A stretch of DNA of 64,000 nucleotides from positions 1-64,000 of the forward strand of contig WHUX01000154.1 in assembly GCA_015179025.1 (NCBI GenBank), read 5' to 3'. A model generated the notes under the pieces. That model was not told the origin of the DNA. It made no database searches and was given only the letters and a program-made list of their open reading frames with translations. Source of the stretch: Terfezia claveryi. Its lineage: Eukaryota > Ascomycota > Pezizomycetes > Pezizales > Pezizaceae. The position numbers and the translations under genes were made by a program. Each line of letters begins with the position of its first letter. The first letter of the stretch is position 1. Below, in pieces: positions 11,277-19,748 of the stretch.

Positions 11277-11791
11277 TGTAACGACGGCTCTAGGGACAAG
11301 GCGACCAAGGGGTACGCCGGGAAGAAGGCAGAGGCTAGGGCGAGACACATGTAGGAACGCTACGTGTGTGACTAGGGGAAGGCTGGGACGGGGGGGCAAG
11401 GGCAAGGGGCAAGAGGGGCAGAGGGCAAGGGGCACGAGATACGCGGAGGCAGTTGCCGCGTGTGTCGGAGGGGGGCAGCTGTGCTGCAGAGCTATTCATA
11501 GGACAAGGCAAGACGAGGGGGTGTACAAGGGAGGTACACCTTCGCGGAGAGACAAGGTCCTGTATTTGGTATACAAGACGTTGGATGGGGATCCAATGAG
11601 AGGGCGGAGAGAGCAAGCTATATATACAGGCTTCCTTCCTGGCCAAGGCCACCGGAAGGAATAAGGTTCCCAAGACCCCTTATCTCGGGAACAGAGATAA
11701 CAACGATATCAATCAATCAATCAACAATAACGAGAGTCGGACAGAATCCCGTCTGACTCTCAAACCTGGCTAGGAAAGGACGGTTGTGACA
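11277..11791 (-). repeat. 3' LTR (515 bp)
   Basis: This LTR aligns end to end with 16905-17419. It contains a palindrome of the GAGAGTCGGAC...GTCTGACTCTC type at about 11731-11760. It also has 'tatatatacagg', which could serve as a promoter element on either strand. Confidence 0.95.
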
Positions 11792-11803
11792 CTATCCCCC
11801 TTT
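11792..11803 (-). promoter_or_regulatory. Polypurine tract
   Basis: On the minus strand AAAGGGGGATAG abuts the 3' LTR, the expected place for the plus-strand primer of reverse transcription. Confidence 0.6.
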
Positions 11804-11968
11804 AGGCTCGGAGCCCCAGCGACGTAAGGCGAGGCGAAAAACAACAAACAAACAAGACAGGCGAATAACCAATAACCCATAACACAACCCCAACACCGGA
11901 CAACCTGACAACAATAGAAACAACAATCATAATTCCAACTCCAAATCAACGAAGACAAGACAAAAATA

Positions 11969-13516
11969 TCATTCAGCTGGGCGAGGCTTGAGAGGGTAAC
12001 GCTGGTGGAATAGGGTAACCAAATCCTGCGTATTCTCCAAGTCCTCTGTGGGTTGCCAGGTAGTCTCCTCGTCCCCTACCCACTTGACCTTATACTGAAC
12101 TCGCCCATAGCGTTTTCTGGAGTCCAGTACCTCCTCAACCTCCCACTCCTCTTCACCTGCGATCACCACTGGAGGAGGTGGGGGGTGCTTTTGCCCGGGA
12201 AGGGGATCGTCGGCGGCGGGCTCGATCTCCGAGACATGAACGACCGGATGGCGCTTGATATCCTTAGGAAATCCCAGCCGGTAAGCATGAGTGCCCACAG
12301 CTGCTAACACCTCATAGGGGCCTAGGAACTTGTGATCCAACTTACGAGAGGGTCGTTCTGTCCGGAAGTGTCTGCTAGAGAGCCATACCTTGTCTCCTGG
12401 TTGGTATTTGGGGGCTGGTAACCTAGACCCGTTGGCATATTCTGCTTGTCTGACCTGAGCATAACCCAACTCAGTCTTCAGGGTAGAGTGGAGTTCAGAA
12501 ATCTGCGTGGCGAACTCCTTGGCTGGGGCATTCTCCCTGGCCTTGCGCAGAGGTGCTAGGGAGTCTACGAACCGAGGGTGCCAGCCATAATTGGCCAGGA
12601 ATGGGGACGTTTTCAGCGACTCGGAGAACTGGTTGTTGGCGGCAAATTCGCAGGTTGCTAGCAACGAAACCCAGTTGTTCTGCTGGTAGCTGACGAAGGC
12701 CCGCAGATACTGTTCCATAATTGCATTCATCCTTTCCGATTGGCCGTCCGTCTGGGGGTGGTAAGCTGTTGACAGACGAACTTTGATCCCCAGAAGTTCG
12801 TAGAAGGCTTGCCAGAATTCTGAGGTAAACTGAGGGCCACGGTCGGACACGATCGATTCAGGGAGGCTATGGTACTGGAATACATTATTGAGGTAGAGGT
12901 TGGCTAACTCCGGAGTGGAGCAGGTATCTCGGCAAGGTATAACATGCCTCATCTTCGTCAACCGATCCACCACCATCAGGATGGCATTGAATCCCGAGTC
13001 CTTCGGCAACCCAGTTACAAAGTCCATGGTCAGGTGTTGCCAGGGCCGATCCGGGATCTCCAGGGGCTTCAAGGTTCCATAGGGGGCATGACGAGTGGGT
13101 TTTGCACGCTTGCAGATATGGCAGTTCCATATGTACTGTTCTACCTCCTTTCGCTGGTCGATCCATGTGTATTGTCTAGCTAGTAGTTCTAACGTCTTAG
13201 CCACTCTAGGGTGACCTGCAGCCAGGGTATCATGGTGTTCCTTGATCAGCTGCATCCGCAGCTCCCCTTCAGGTATATAGAGCCGATCTAGGTAGTATAG
13301 GAGGCCGTCCTGAGTGGTGCACTCGGCTAGGGAAATCTTGGTGTGACGGCGCTGTCCAGACTCCACTGCGGCGATAATTTCCTTAACCAGGGGGTCGTCC
13401 TCATATGCCTGTCTCACTAGTTGTCGGAGGTCAGCCTCAGCTTCCGCATCAGCCTCAGCCTCAGCTTCCGCAAGGGTATTGGCAGCCAGGTCGAGATTTT
13501 CAGGTTTCAGTACCAC
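11969..13516 (-). CDS. Gypsy integrase with C-terminal chromodomain
   Basis: This frame encodes the downstream part of pol. An HHCC-like zinc region (HHDTLAAGH and CHIC) precedes the DDE core with aspartates in MDFVTGLP and VSDRG and the glutamate in DGQSERMN. The C-terminus (WEVEEVLDSRKRYGRVQYKV and YLVKWVG-like sequence) is a chromodomain, which targets integration to marked chromatin in chromoviruses. Its frame differs by one base from the RT frame upstream. The break lies at a run of six G at about 13550, where a one-base change joins the frames. The first ATG here is therefore probably not a real start; the domain would be made as part of a Gag-Pol polyprotein. Confidence 0.9.
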   Translation of the reverse strand: MVLKPENLDLAANTLAEAEAEADAEAEADLRQLVRQAYEDDPLVKEIIAAVESGQRRHTKISLAECTTQDGLLYYLDRLYIPEGELRMQLIKEHHDTLAAGHPRVAKTLELLARQYTWIDQRKEVEQYIWNCHICKRAKPTRHAPYGTLKPLEIPDRPWQHLTMDFVTGLPKDSGFNAILMVVDRLTKMRHVIPCRDTCSTPELANLYLNNVFQYHSLPESIVSDRGPQFTSEFWQAFYELLGIKVRLSTAYHPQTDGQSERMNAIMEQYLRAFVSYQQNNWVSLLATCEFAANNQFSESLKTSPFLANYGWHPRFVDSLAPLRKARENAPAKEFATQISELHSTLKTELGYAQVRQAEYANGSRLPAPKYQPGDKVWLSSRHFRTERPSRKLDHKFLGPYEVLAAVGTHAYRLGFPKDIKRHPVVHVSEIEPAADDPLPGQKHPPPPPVVIAGEEEWEVEEVLDSRKRYGRVQYKVKWVGDEETTWQPTEDLENTQDLVTLFHQRYPLKPRPAE

Positions 13517-13530
13517 CTGATTCTGGTACT

Positions 13531-15735
13531 TCAGCCTTTCATCCCCCCTTTGGGGAGATCTCCTGATCTCCTGGTCAGTGCATCCGGCTTACCCCCAGCC
13601 TTTCCCGGCCGATACCTTATCTTGAAGTTAAACCGAGAGAGGAATTCCGACCACCTAGCCTGTCGGCGATTTAGCAATTTGGTGGTTGTGAAGTACTCTA
13701 GGTTCTTATGGTCAGAGAGGACCTCGATAACCCCCTTTGCCGATTCCAGGTGTGGTCTCCATTCCTCGAATGCTCGCACAATGGCCATTAACTCTTTATC
13801 ATAGATTTCATAATTACACTCCACCGGGGAGTGCTTTTTGGAGAAATAGGCCACTGGGTGGAGGACTCCATCGACATACTGGGACAGGATTCCAGCGGAG
13901 ACATAGTCAGAGGCATCGGTTTCGACGATACACTCGCTGTTGGGGTCGAAGTGGGCCAGGATCGGGGCTGAGCAGAAGGCTTCCTTGAGTTTCTCGAAGG
14001 CAGATTGGGCTTCCAGACCCCACTGGAAGCGTTGGCCCTTTTCCATGCCCTTGGTCTTGGTTAATGCTGTCAGTGGTGCCACGATCTTCGAATATCCCAG
14101 AATGAACCAGCGATAGAAGTTAGCAAAACCCAGGAAGGCCTGTACATCCTTGAGGTTGGCTGGAGTTTCCCACTCCTGGATCGCAGCAACCTTCGCAGGG
14201 TCCATCTGGATGCCCTCCGTGGTGATAATTAGCCCCAGATACTTGACCTTCTGCACATGGAACTCGCATTTTTCCGGCTTCAGATATAACCCAGCTCCCT
14301 CCAGCTTCTCCAGCACTTGTCGGACGTGGATCTTGTATTCTGCTAGGGTATCCGAGTAAATGAGGATATCGTCCAGGTAGGCGGTGCAGAATACATCCAG
14401 AAAGTCCCGCAGAGTATCATTGATAAAGTGCTGAAAAGAGGCGGGGGCGTTGGTTAAGCCGAAAGGCATCACATTATACTCAAAATGGCCATATCGCGTC
14501 CGGAAGGCAGTTTTCCACTCCTCCCCCTCGGCGATCCGTACCAGGTTGTAAGCCCCTCTTAAATCCAGTTTGGTGAACCATTTGGCCTTGGAGAGCCTGG
14601 CTAATGTCTCCTGGATTAGGGGTAGGGGGTACCTGTTTTTGACCGTTATCTCTTTTAGGCCCCGGTAATCGACACACAACCGGAGAGAGCCGTCCGATTT
14701 CTTCACGAAAAGCACTGGGGCACCCGCTGGTGAAGAGCTATGGCGAATGAAGCTCTTGTTGAGGTTTTCCTCCAAGTACTTTTTTAGGGCTTCCAGCTCT
14801 ACTCGGGACATTCCATAGAGGGGTCCATAAGGGGGGGTCTTGCCCTCTACCAGCGGAATTGTGTGGTCATATGGTCGATGGGGGGCAAGCTTTTCCGCGG
14901 CTTTTTCCAAAAATAGGTCAATGAAATCGTGGTATTCGTCTGGGACCAGGGATTTCCACTCATCCTTAGACCTTGTCTTGTTAATCTCCAGATTGATCTC
15001 ATAAATTGAGAGAGTATGCGCCTTGAGCTTATACCTCCTGGTGAGATAAGCGAAGGCCCCTGCTCCGATAAAGTTAATATTCAGGGGTTTCACGGGGGTG
15101 GGGGATATCGGGGAAGCTAGGGGAACAGGGTTGTCAATATTGATGTGTGCGACGGTTTGGTGTACTACCTGGGCAGGGTCCTCTACCGGGGGGGGTAGTG
15201 CACATAACCCCTTAACGGCAGTTCGTGGGGTACCGCAGTGCCTCTTGCAATACCCACTGTTGAAAGTCAAGGTGTAAGAGCCAAAGTTAACGGAGACGTC
15301 ATGCATTCGGAGCCAAGGAATCCCCAGAACAATGGGGTATTTGAGCTTGGTCACAAACATCGGTAGACTCTCCGAATGGTCCCTAATGGCACTGGGCAGG
15401 CAGGCAAGATCAGTGATAGCCCCAGAAGAGATAGGGCGGCCATCAATAATATCGAGAAGGCGGGGGGTCTAGAGTTTGGCTGTTGGTATAGAGTTTTTAC
15501 TGACGAAGGTCTGATCAATGAAGGCTATCCCCGAAGCACCACAATCTATGAGAGCTGATGTTACCACTGTTTTACCATTAAATTTAACAGTTATTGGTAC
15601 TACAAAATACTCGCCAAACAAGCGAGATTCATCAACGGACATAGGTGCGGGTAAAGAAAACGCAGACAAAGATAAATGACCCTGGGCAGGTCCCTTGCTA
15701 GTGTCAGTAACTAGGCAAGGGACTCCCCTTTTCCC
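13531..15735 (-). pseudogene. Gypsy pol: protease, reverse transcriptase, RNase H (interrupted)
   Basis: After the gag overlap the pol frame encodes an aspartic protease with LIDCGASG, then reverse transcriptase with the catalytic YLDD in FCTAYLDDILIYSD, then RNase H (TDASDYVSAGIL, YDKELMAI, SDHKNLEYF). A TAG at 15469-15471 interrupts the frame between the protease active site and RT; the same frame resumes at once. The frame ends at 13531 because of a one-base shift in a G run just before the integrase. Both breaks are single-base events, so they may be mutations or base-calling errors. Confidence 0.9.
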
Positions 15736-16868
15736 GACTCTTCACCAACTTCTTCGATCCGTGATTCAGATATGGCGTGGGCGGCCAGGGAGCGGTTCTT
15801 GCGGAGGGGGCAAGCTGCGATAAAGTGGTCGGCCTTCCCACAGGCTATGCATAGCCCATTATTCCGGCAGCGTTCCCTCTCTTCTTGGGTCAGGCGGGGT
15901 CTGCCCGCGGATAAGTCCATAGGGGCCGGTCCACCCGCCACCAGAGAAGGGTGGGCTGGCTTGTTCGGGGGGGTTACAGGGGCCTGTGGCTGGGGGCGAG
16001 GTGTTGAAAAGGTCGATCGTGGGGGTGCTGTTGTAGGGGAGGCCTTAAGGCTGTTTCTAAACCTGGCCATTTTTTGCTCCAATCGGCTGGCCTGATCAAT
16101 GAATTCTTCAAGGGTGTGGACGTCTGGGAAGTTGATAAGTGCCTGTCTCAGTTCCACACTTAAGCCTTCCTGGAATTGATCCAGTTTGATCTTGTCACTC
16201 CATTCGACCTCCGCAGCTAGCCTAGAGAATTCAGCCACATAGGTGGCGAGGTCGGTGTTCTTTTGTCGAAGGGCTCGAAGGGCTCTTGTGGCCATTCCTT
16301 CTGGATCCGGATCCCCAAACGCTCGGTCAAGGATAATGAATAAGGCGGAAATGTCTGCTAGATTAATCCCTGTTCCCAAAACATAGGGCTGGACTTGGTC
16401 CAGAGTCTTCCCCTCCAGCAGGCCGTAAACGTAGGCGAGTTTGTGCTGGGTGGTTGGAAATTTAGCAGCATCTCCATTGAGCTTAATATTGATCGAGTTT
16501 TTCCAGGCCTTGAGGCGGGCCCGTTCACCATTAAATTTGGGTGGGGTGGGGAGGTCTTGGGTTTTGGCGGGCGTGACGGTCGCCGGTGCCTGTGCGGTTG
16601 CGGCGGCAAGGGCACAGTTGAGATTGCGAATGGTTACTCGGTCGTCTGCAAGGTCTTCTCGGAGAAGAAGGATTTCATCTTCGGCTTCTTTCAGCCTTCG
16701 TTCGGTGTTCTGGAGCTCCGCTCCTTGTTTTTCGCCAATCTTATAGGTGGCAGTGAAGATATCGATGGCCATTCGGTGGTATTCCAACAGCTGGGCAGGG
16801 TCTGAGGGTATTGGGATTTCCCTCCATGCTTGGAACCTGTCGGTGGGTAACGGGGTTGGTTCGGACAT
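15711..16868 (-). CDS. Gypsy Gag polyprotein
   Basis: ATG 16868 lies 36 bases inside the 5' LTR and gives a 385-residue protein. A coiled-coil (KEAEDEILLLREDLADDR) is followed by a retrotransposon Gag core (FNGERARLKAWKN to LRQALINF). The C-terminal CCHC zinc knuckle is CIACGKADHFIAAC, spacing C-X2-C-X4-H-X4-C. The frame stays open upstream into the LTR, but the ATG just inside the element is the natural start. Pol lies in the -1 frame. Gag forms the particle that packages the RNA. Confidence 0.92.
   Translation of the reverse strand: MSEPTPLPTDRFQAWREIPIPSDPAQLLEYHRMAIDIFTATYKIGEKQGAELQNTERRLKEAEDEILLLREDLADDRVTIRNLNCALAAATAQAPATVTPAKTQDLPTPPKFNGERARLKAWKNSINIKLNGDAAKFPTTQHKLAYVYGLLEGKTLDQVQPYVLGTGINLADISALFIILDRAFGDPDPEGMATRALRALRQKNTDLATYVAEFSRLAAEVEWSDKIKLDQFQEGLSVELRQALINFPDVHTLEEFIDQASRLEQKMARFRNSLKASPTTAPPRSTFSTPRPQPQAPVTPPNKPAHPSLVAGGPAPMDLSAGRPRLTQEERERCRNNGLCIACGKADHFIAACPLRKNRSLAAHAISESRIEEVGEESGKGESLA
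15729..15735 (-). promoter_or_regulatory. Putative -1 ribosomal frameshift site (G GGA AAA)
   Basis: Read in the gag frame, the minus strand has TCG GGA AAA, which contains the slippery heptamer G GGA AAA six codons before the gag stop. The pol frame is exactly -1 and open across this site. I did not find a clear downstream stem or pseudoknot by eye. Confidence 0.6.
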
Positions 16869-16904
16869 GACAGCGTACCAGTTAGTCAAGACGATCCAAC
16901 GTAG

Positions 16905-17419
16905 TGTAACGACGGCTCTAGGGACAAGGCGACCAAGGGGTACGCCGGGAAGAAGGCAGAGGCTAGGGCGAGACACACGTAGGAACGCTACGTATGTAAC
17001 TAGGGGAAGGCTGGGACAGGGGGGCAAGGGCAAGGGGCAAGAGGGGCAGAGGGCAAGGGGCACGAGACACGCGGAGGCAGTTGCCGCGTGTGTCGGAGGG
17101 GGGCAGCTGTGCTGCAGAGCTATTCACGGGACAAGGCAAGACGAGGGGGTGTACAAGGGAGATACACCTTCGCAGAAAGACAAGGTCCTATATTTGGTAT
17201 ACAAGACATTGGATGGGGATCCAACGAGAGGGCGGAGAGAGCAAGCTATATATACAGGCTTCCTTCCTGGCCAAGGCCACCGGAAGGAATAAGGTTCCCG
17301 AGACCCCTTATCTCGGGAACAGAGATAACAACGATATCAATCAATCAATCAACAATAACGAGAGTCGGACAGAATCCCGTCTGACTCTTAAACCTGGCTA
17401 GGAAAGGACGGTTGTGACA
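16905..17419 (-). repeat. 5' LTR (515 bp)
   Basis: This is the transcription-start LTR of the minus-strand element. Compared with the other LTR I count 15 differences, all C/T or G/A, about half in CpG context. A primer-binding site should follow at 16904 downward; I cannot name the tRNA. Confidence 0.95.
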
Positions 17420-17424
17420 CAATG
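17420..17424. repeat. Target site duplication of the Gypsy element (right copy)
   Basis: CAATG matches 11272-11276 and lies directly after the CA terminus of the right LTR. Confidence 0.9.
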
Positions 17425-17777
17425 GGTTGCTTGCAATAGGCCCCCAACTCAAGGTCTAAAATTTGCTGAACGAGCCTCCAGACACCCCCACCTAAACGCC
17501 TCTTCACTTCGGAGATTGCTGTTGCCGAGTTCTGTTTCCTTTTGCTGCTACAATTGATTACCGATACCATCCCCTTAAACACCTCCTCGACACCATTATT
17601 GTCTATGAAGGACCTTTGCTTCTCTCGCATGCGCTTTGACTTTGCTCCAAGGCATCTGGTAACAAATAGTCTGAGGTCCATGTTACTGCTTCTCAGTAAT
17701 TCACAAATCTTGAAGACCCTCGGTTCCCATATTTCCTCCTCAGCATCCAATGTAATTGCATCCCATTCACCATCCAT
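17420..17777 (-). pseudogene. DUF6589-type protein, 5' part
   Basis: ATG 17777 opens a frame that runs to the Gypsy insertion. The codons before the insertion (YCKQPI) join in frame to the codons after it at 11271 (AKCQVQAI) once the retrotransposon and one CAATG copy are left out. The combined first exon is exactly 610 codons and ends in phase 0 at the 9799 donor. This shows that the frame was open when the retrotransposon landed. The 119 codons here contain no recognised motif. Confidence 0.75.
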
Positions 17778-17874
17778 AACAGCGAACTGTATTTCTACAA
17801 TAACCTAATTCACTGATCTCCCGATGCACTTGAAGACGGTTATTGGTTCTGATTAGCAGTCTAGATTTCACCAT

Positions 17875-18104
17875 ATTCCGGGATGTTTTTGTTGAGATGT
17901 TCAAAAATAAATATTTACGTTCCAAAACAAATACTGTATTATATATTCTGCTCCGAAGCCACTAGCGTATTGTATAGTTTCTACGCTAGTTCCTCTGAGC
18001 TCGGAGGAACTAGCATGGCAATTTCGGAGTAGGTTACTACCAGACTCTTAACCGTAGCACTAAAATAATTATGCGTAGGTACTAAGAGTCTGGTCACGAG
18101 AGCA
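17875..18104. repeat. Right terminal inverted repeat region
   Basis: Read on the minus strand from 18104, the block order matches the left end: TG terminus, CCAGACTCTT, AAGAGTCTGGTA, CTCCGAAA, an interrupted palindrome centred on GAGCTC (17975-18012) and TTCGGAGC. It is also a direct copy of 3935-4179. Confidence 0.8.
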
Positions 18105-18113
18105 ATTAGATAC
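18105..18113. repeat. Right target site duplication (9 bp)
   Basis: ATTAGATAC directly follows the CA terminus of the element and equals 2026-2034. Confidence 0.8.
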
Positions 18114-18866
18114 TATATTAGGCAATTGTCTACAGCATGTAAAAACTCATGCCACAATTTATCTCAGTTGTATTAAGATTCTGAACTTGATCAAGCAAAA
18201 ATTATTGATATCTGACAATTATTAGAGGCAGGCTAATATTGTAATACTGATCCAATACATGCTCACTCTTTCAAGGGCATTATCTGTCTGATGATTAGGT
18301 AGTCTTTGGCTTCACAATTGTGTAGATATGAATCTGTTAAGTAAAGAAAAAGAAAAAAAAGGTGGGGAGAGCTTTAGAGTTAGATGTGTTATTACAACAT
18401 TTCAAGAGATTTAGTTGTATGCGCAGGTACTGGATTCATTTCATTAATCGAGTCGGCTAATAGCTATGCTACTGGTCCTCATTTAAATACCCCAATATGT
18501 TATGTTAAATAAGAGTCTAATATACTCCAACTGTAGACAAGTCCGAAGGGGACATATCGAAGTGGTCCAGCATCTAAAGTCAAATTATGTTAGTGCTGGT
18601 CTGCTTATATAATGTGTATTCACTACTCTTGGTCCACCAATTATAATTCGTGGTGGCCTTCTCGATATATGCAGCGGTGACTCGAACTAGGGCCAGCCAC
18701 TTGGCCAAGGGACCCACCACTGCCGATTGGCTCTCTTAGCCATGGCCCATGAGAAGGGTCTTTCTGCCTATAAATCATTACCGGTACTTCGCAGCTTCCG
18801 TAAAAACCCGATCCAATATCTCCCGATAACTTACAATTTAAAGCAACGCAAATCGGTTCGATTAAA
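18114..18866. promoter_or_regulatory. Intergenic with upstream region of the RING gene
   Basis: No gene is seen. A TATAAAT at 18769-18775 lies 92 bases before the ATG of the RING-finger gene and is a plausible TATA box. Confidence 0.45.
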
Positions 18867-19748
18867 ATGACATTTCATGAGAATCTGGAGCGTTCTCTCA
18901 CCTGCCCAATCTGCCTGGGGCTCTTTTCCACTACCCCACTCACCCTAAACTGCCTACACAACTATTGCTCCGCCTGCATGTTGGAGTTCTTTAGGGCTCT
19001 CGACTTTTCCAGTCCAGAATTCGAGGAGGATCTCACGCAACCTGTACCCGTTTGTCCTACCTGTAGAGCACCAATCTATAGTGTGAAGCCCAACCCCTTG
19101 CTAGGTAATATATTGTCAGACTATTTTGCCGAATACCCAGAGAAACTGAACCCAGATATCCACTACGTTGATTCAAGTAAAGCAACGGCAGTCTGCAATG
19201 ACATACTTGAGCTTTACACGCGGGGAATGATCATTCCGACGAGGGGGATAGATGGATTGATGGTTTGCATGATGCAGAGGGTGTCCCAAGAACAGTACGA
19301 AAGACACAGGGATGAAAGGCGGGGAGCAGGTATGATCTGGATTTCGCACGGAGATCCAAGCAACAATACTTCACCGGACTCTGCCTACTGGCCAGGCAAC
19401 ATTTCGCTTACCTCTGAGGAAACAATCAATGATCGTTCCGAACACCCTGAAAATATGTCTAATCTTCAGCTCCCAGAGAGCATGATACCCTATGGACCAG
19501 TCACAGGCGGATATAATTACACATCAACACGAGAATCTCTCGAGGGAGATGCTACTGGAACCCCAAGCCCAGCCACCGTGCTTCACACTGACTGCAGCGG
19601 GTCTGCAGAATTCTTTCTGATGCAGCGTTTTGACTTGTGGCGTGAGGGCGACGAAAGCTGGTCTTTAGAGGAGGTTTGGGGGAACTGGCAAACGGACGGT
19701 GTCTTTTCGGTTAATGATGATGGGCAATGGGCTTTTCACTTGTCGTAA
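18867..19748 (+). CDS. RING-finger protein, probable E3 ubiquitin ligase
   Basis: The intronless 293-residue frame starts with a C3HC4 RING domain: C13, C16, C29, H31, C34, C37, C63 and C66. The gap between the third and fourth pairs is somewhat long and acidic. RING domains bind two zinc ions and recruit a ubiquitin-loaded E2 enzyme. The remaining 225 residues have no family I recognise; they include two possible N-glycosylation motifs, of little meaning in a cytosolic protein, and a Trp-rich acidic C-terminus (WREGDESWSLEEVWGNWQ). The substrate is unknown. The gene lies about 760 bp beyond the right end of the large transposon, and no nearby gene suggests a pathway. Confidence 0.85.
   Translation: MTFHENLERSLTCPICLGLFSTTPLTLNCLHNYCSACMLEFFRALDFSSPEFEEDLTQPVPVCPTCRAPIYSVKPNPLLGNILSDYFAEYPEKLNPDIHYVDSSKATAVCNDILELYTRGMIIPTRGIDGLMVCMMQRVSQEQYERHRDERRGAGMIWISHGDPSNNTSPDSAYWPGNISLTSEETINDRSEHPENMSNLQLPESMIPYGPVTGGYNYTSTRESLEGDATGTPSPATVLHTDCSGSAEFFLMQRFDLWREGDESWSLEEVWGNWQTDGVFSVNDDGQWAFHLS

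Larger units (their letters stand above)
11277..17419 (-). mobile_element. Ty3/Gypsy chromovirus retrotransposon, full length
   Basis: This is a complete LTR retrotransposon on the minus strand: 515-bp LTRs with TG...CA ends, 5-bp target duplication, gag, protease, reverse transcriptase, RNase H, integrase and a C-terminal chromodomain, in that order. It lies in the coding sequence of the DUF6589 gene. The two LTRs differ at 15 positions by my count, all transitions. Pol has one stop and one frameshift, so the copy is probably not autonomous as read. Confidence 0.95.
2035..18104. mobile_element. Large TIR DNA transposon carrying RecQ-like helicase and DUF6589 genes, with a nested Gypsy element
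   Basis: The left end starts TGTTCTCG and the right end, read inward on the minus strand, starts TGCTCTCG. Both continue with CCAGACTCTT, then 25-45 bases later AAGAGTCTGGTA, then CTCCGAAA, a CTAG-rich palindrome and TTCGGAGC, so about 150 bp at each end is related in inverted orientation. A 9-bp direct repeat flanks the whole unit. Inside, the left part holds tandem arrays (2.3-5.6 kb), followed by a rightward RecQ-like helicase (5.87-8.17 kb) and a convergent leftward DUF6589 gene (8.3-17.8 kb). The latter is split by a Gypsy retrotransposon of 6.1 kb. Without that insertion the element is about 9.9 kb. A 9-bp duplication is typical of Mutator-like elements, while hAT, P and KDZ make 8 bp. 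I see no named transposase family, so the superfamily is open. Both genes carry stop codons, so this copy is probably dead. Confidence 0.75.

Noticed and set aside
11368..11664. Open frame inside the LTR, repeated at 16747-17292
   Set aside because: It is within both LTR copies and has low-complexity G/A content; it is a by-product of LTR sequence.
15721..17063. Gag frame extended upstream into the LTR
   Set aside because: The frame is open to 17063, but the extra residues are encoded by the LTR; ATG 16868 just inside the element is the natural start.
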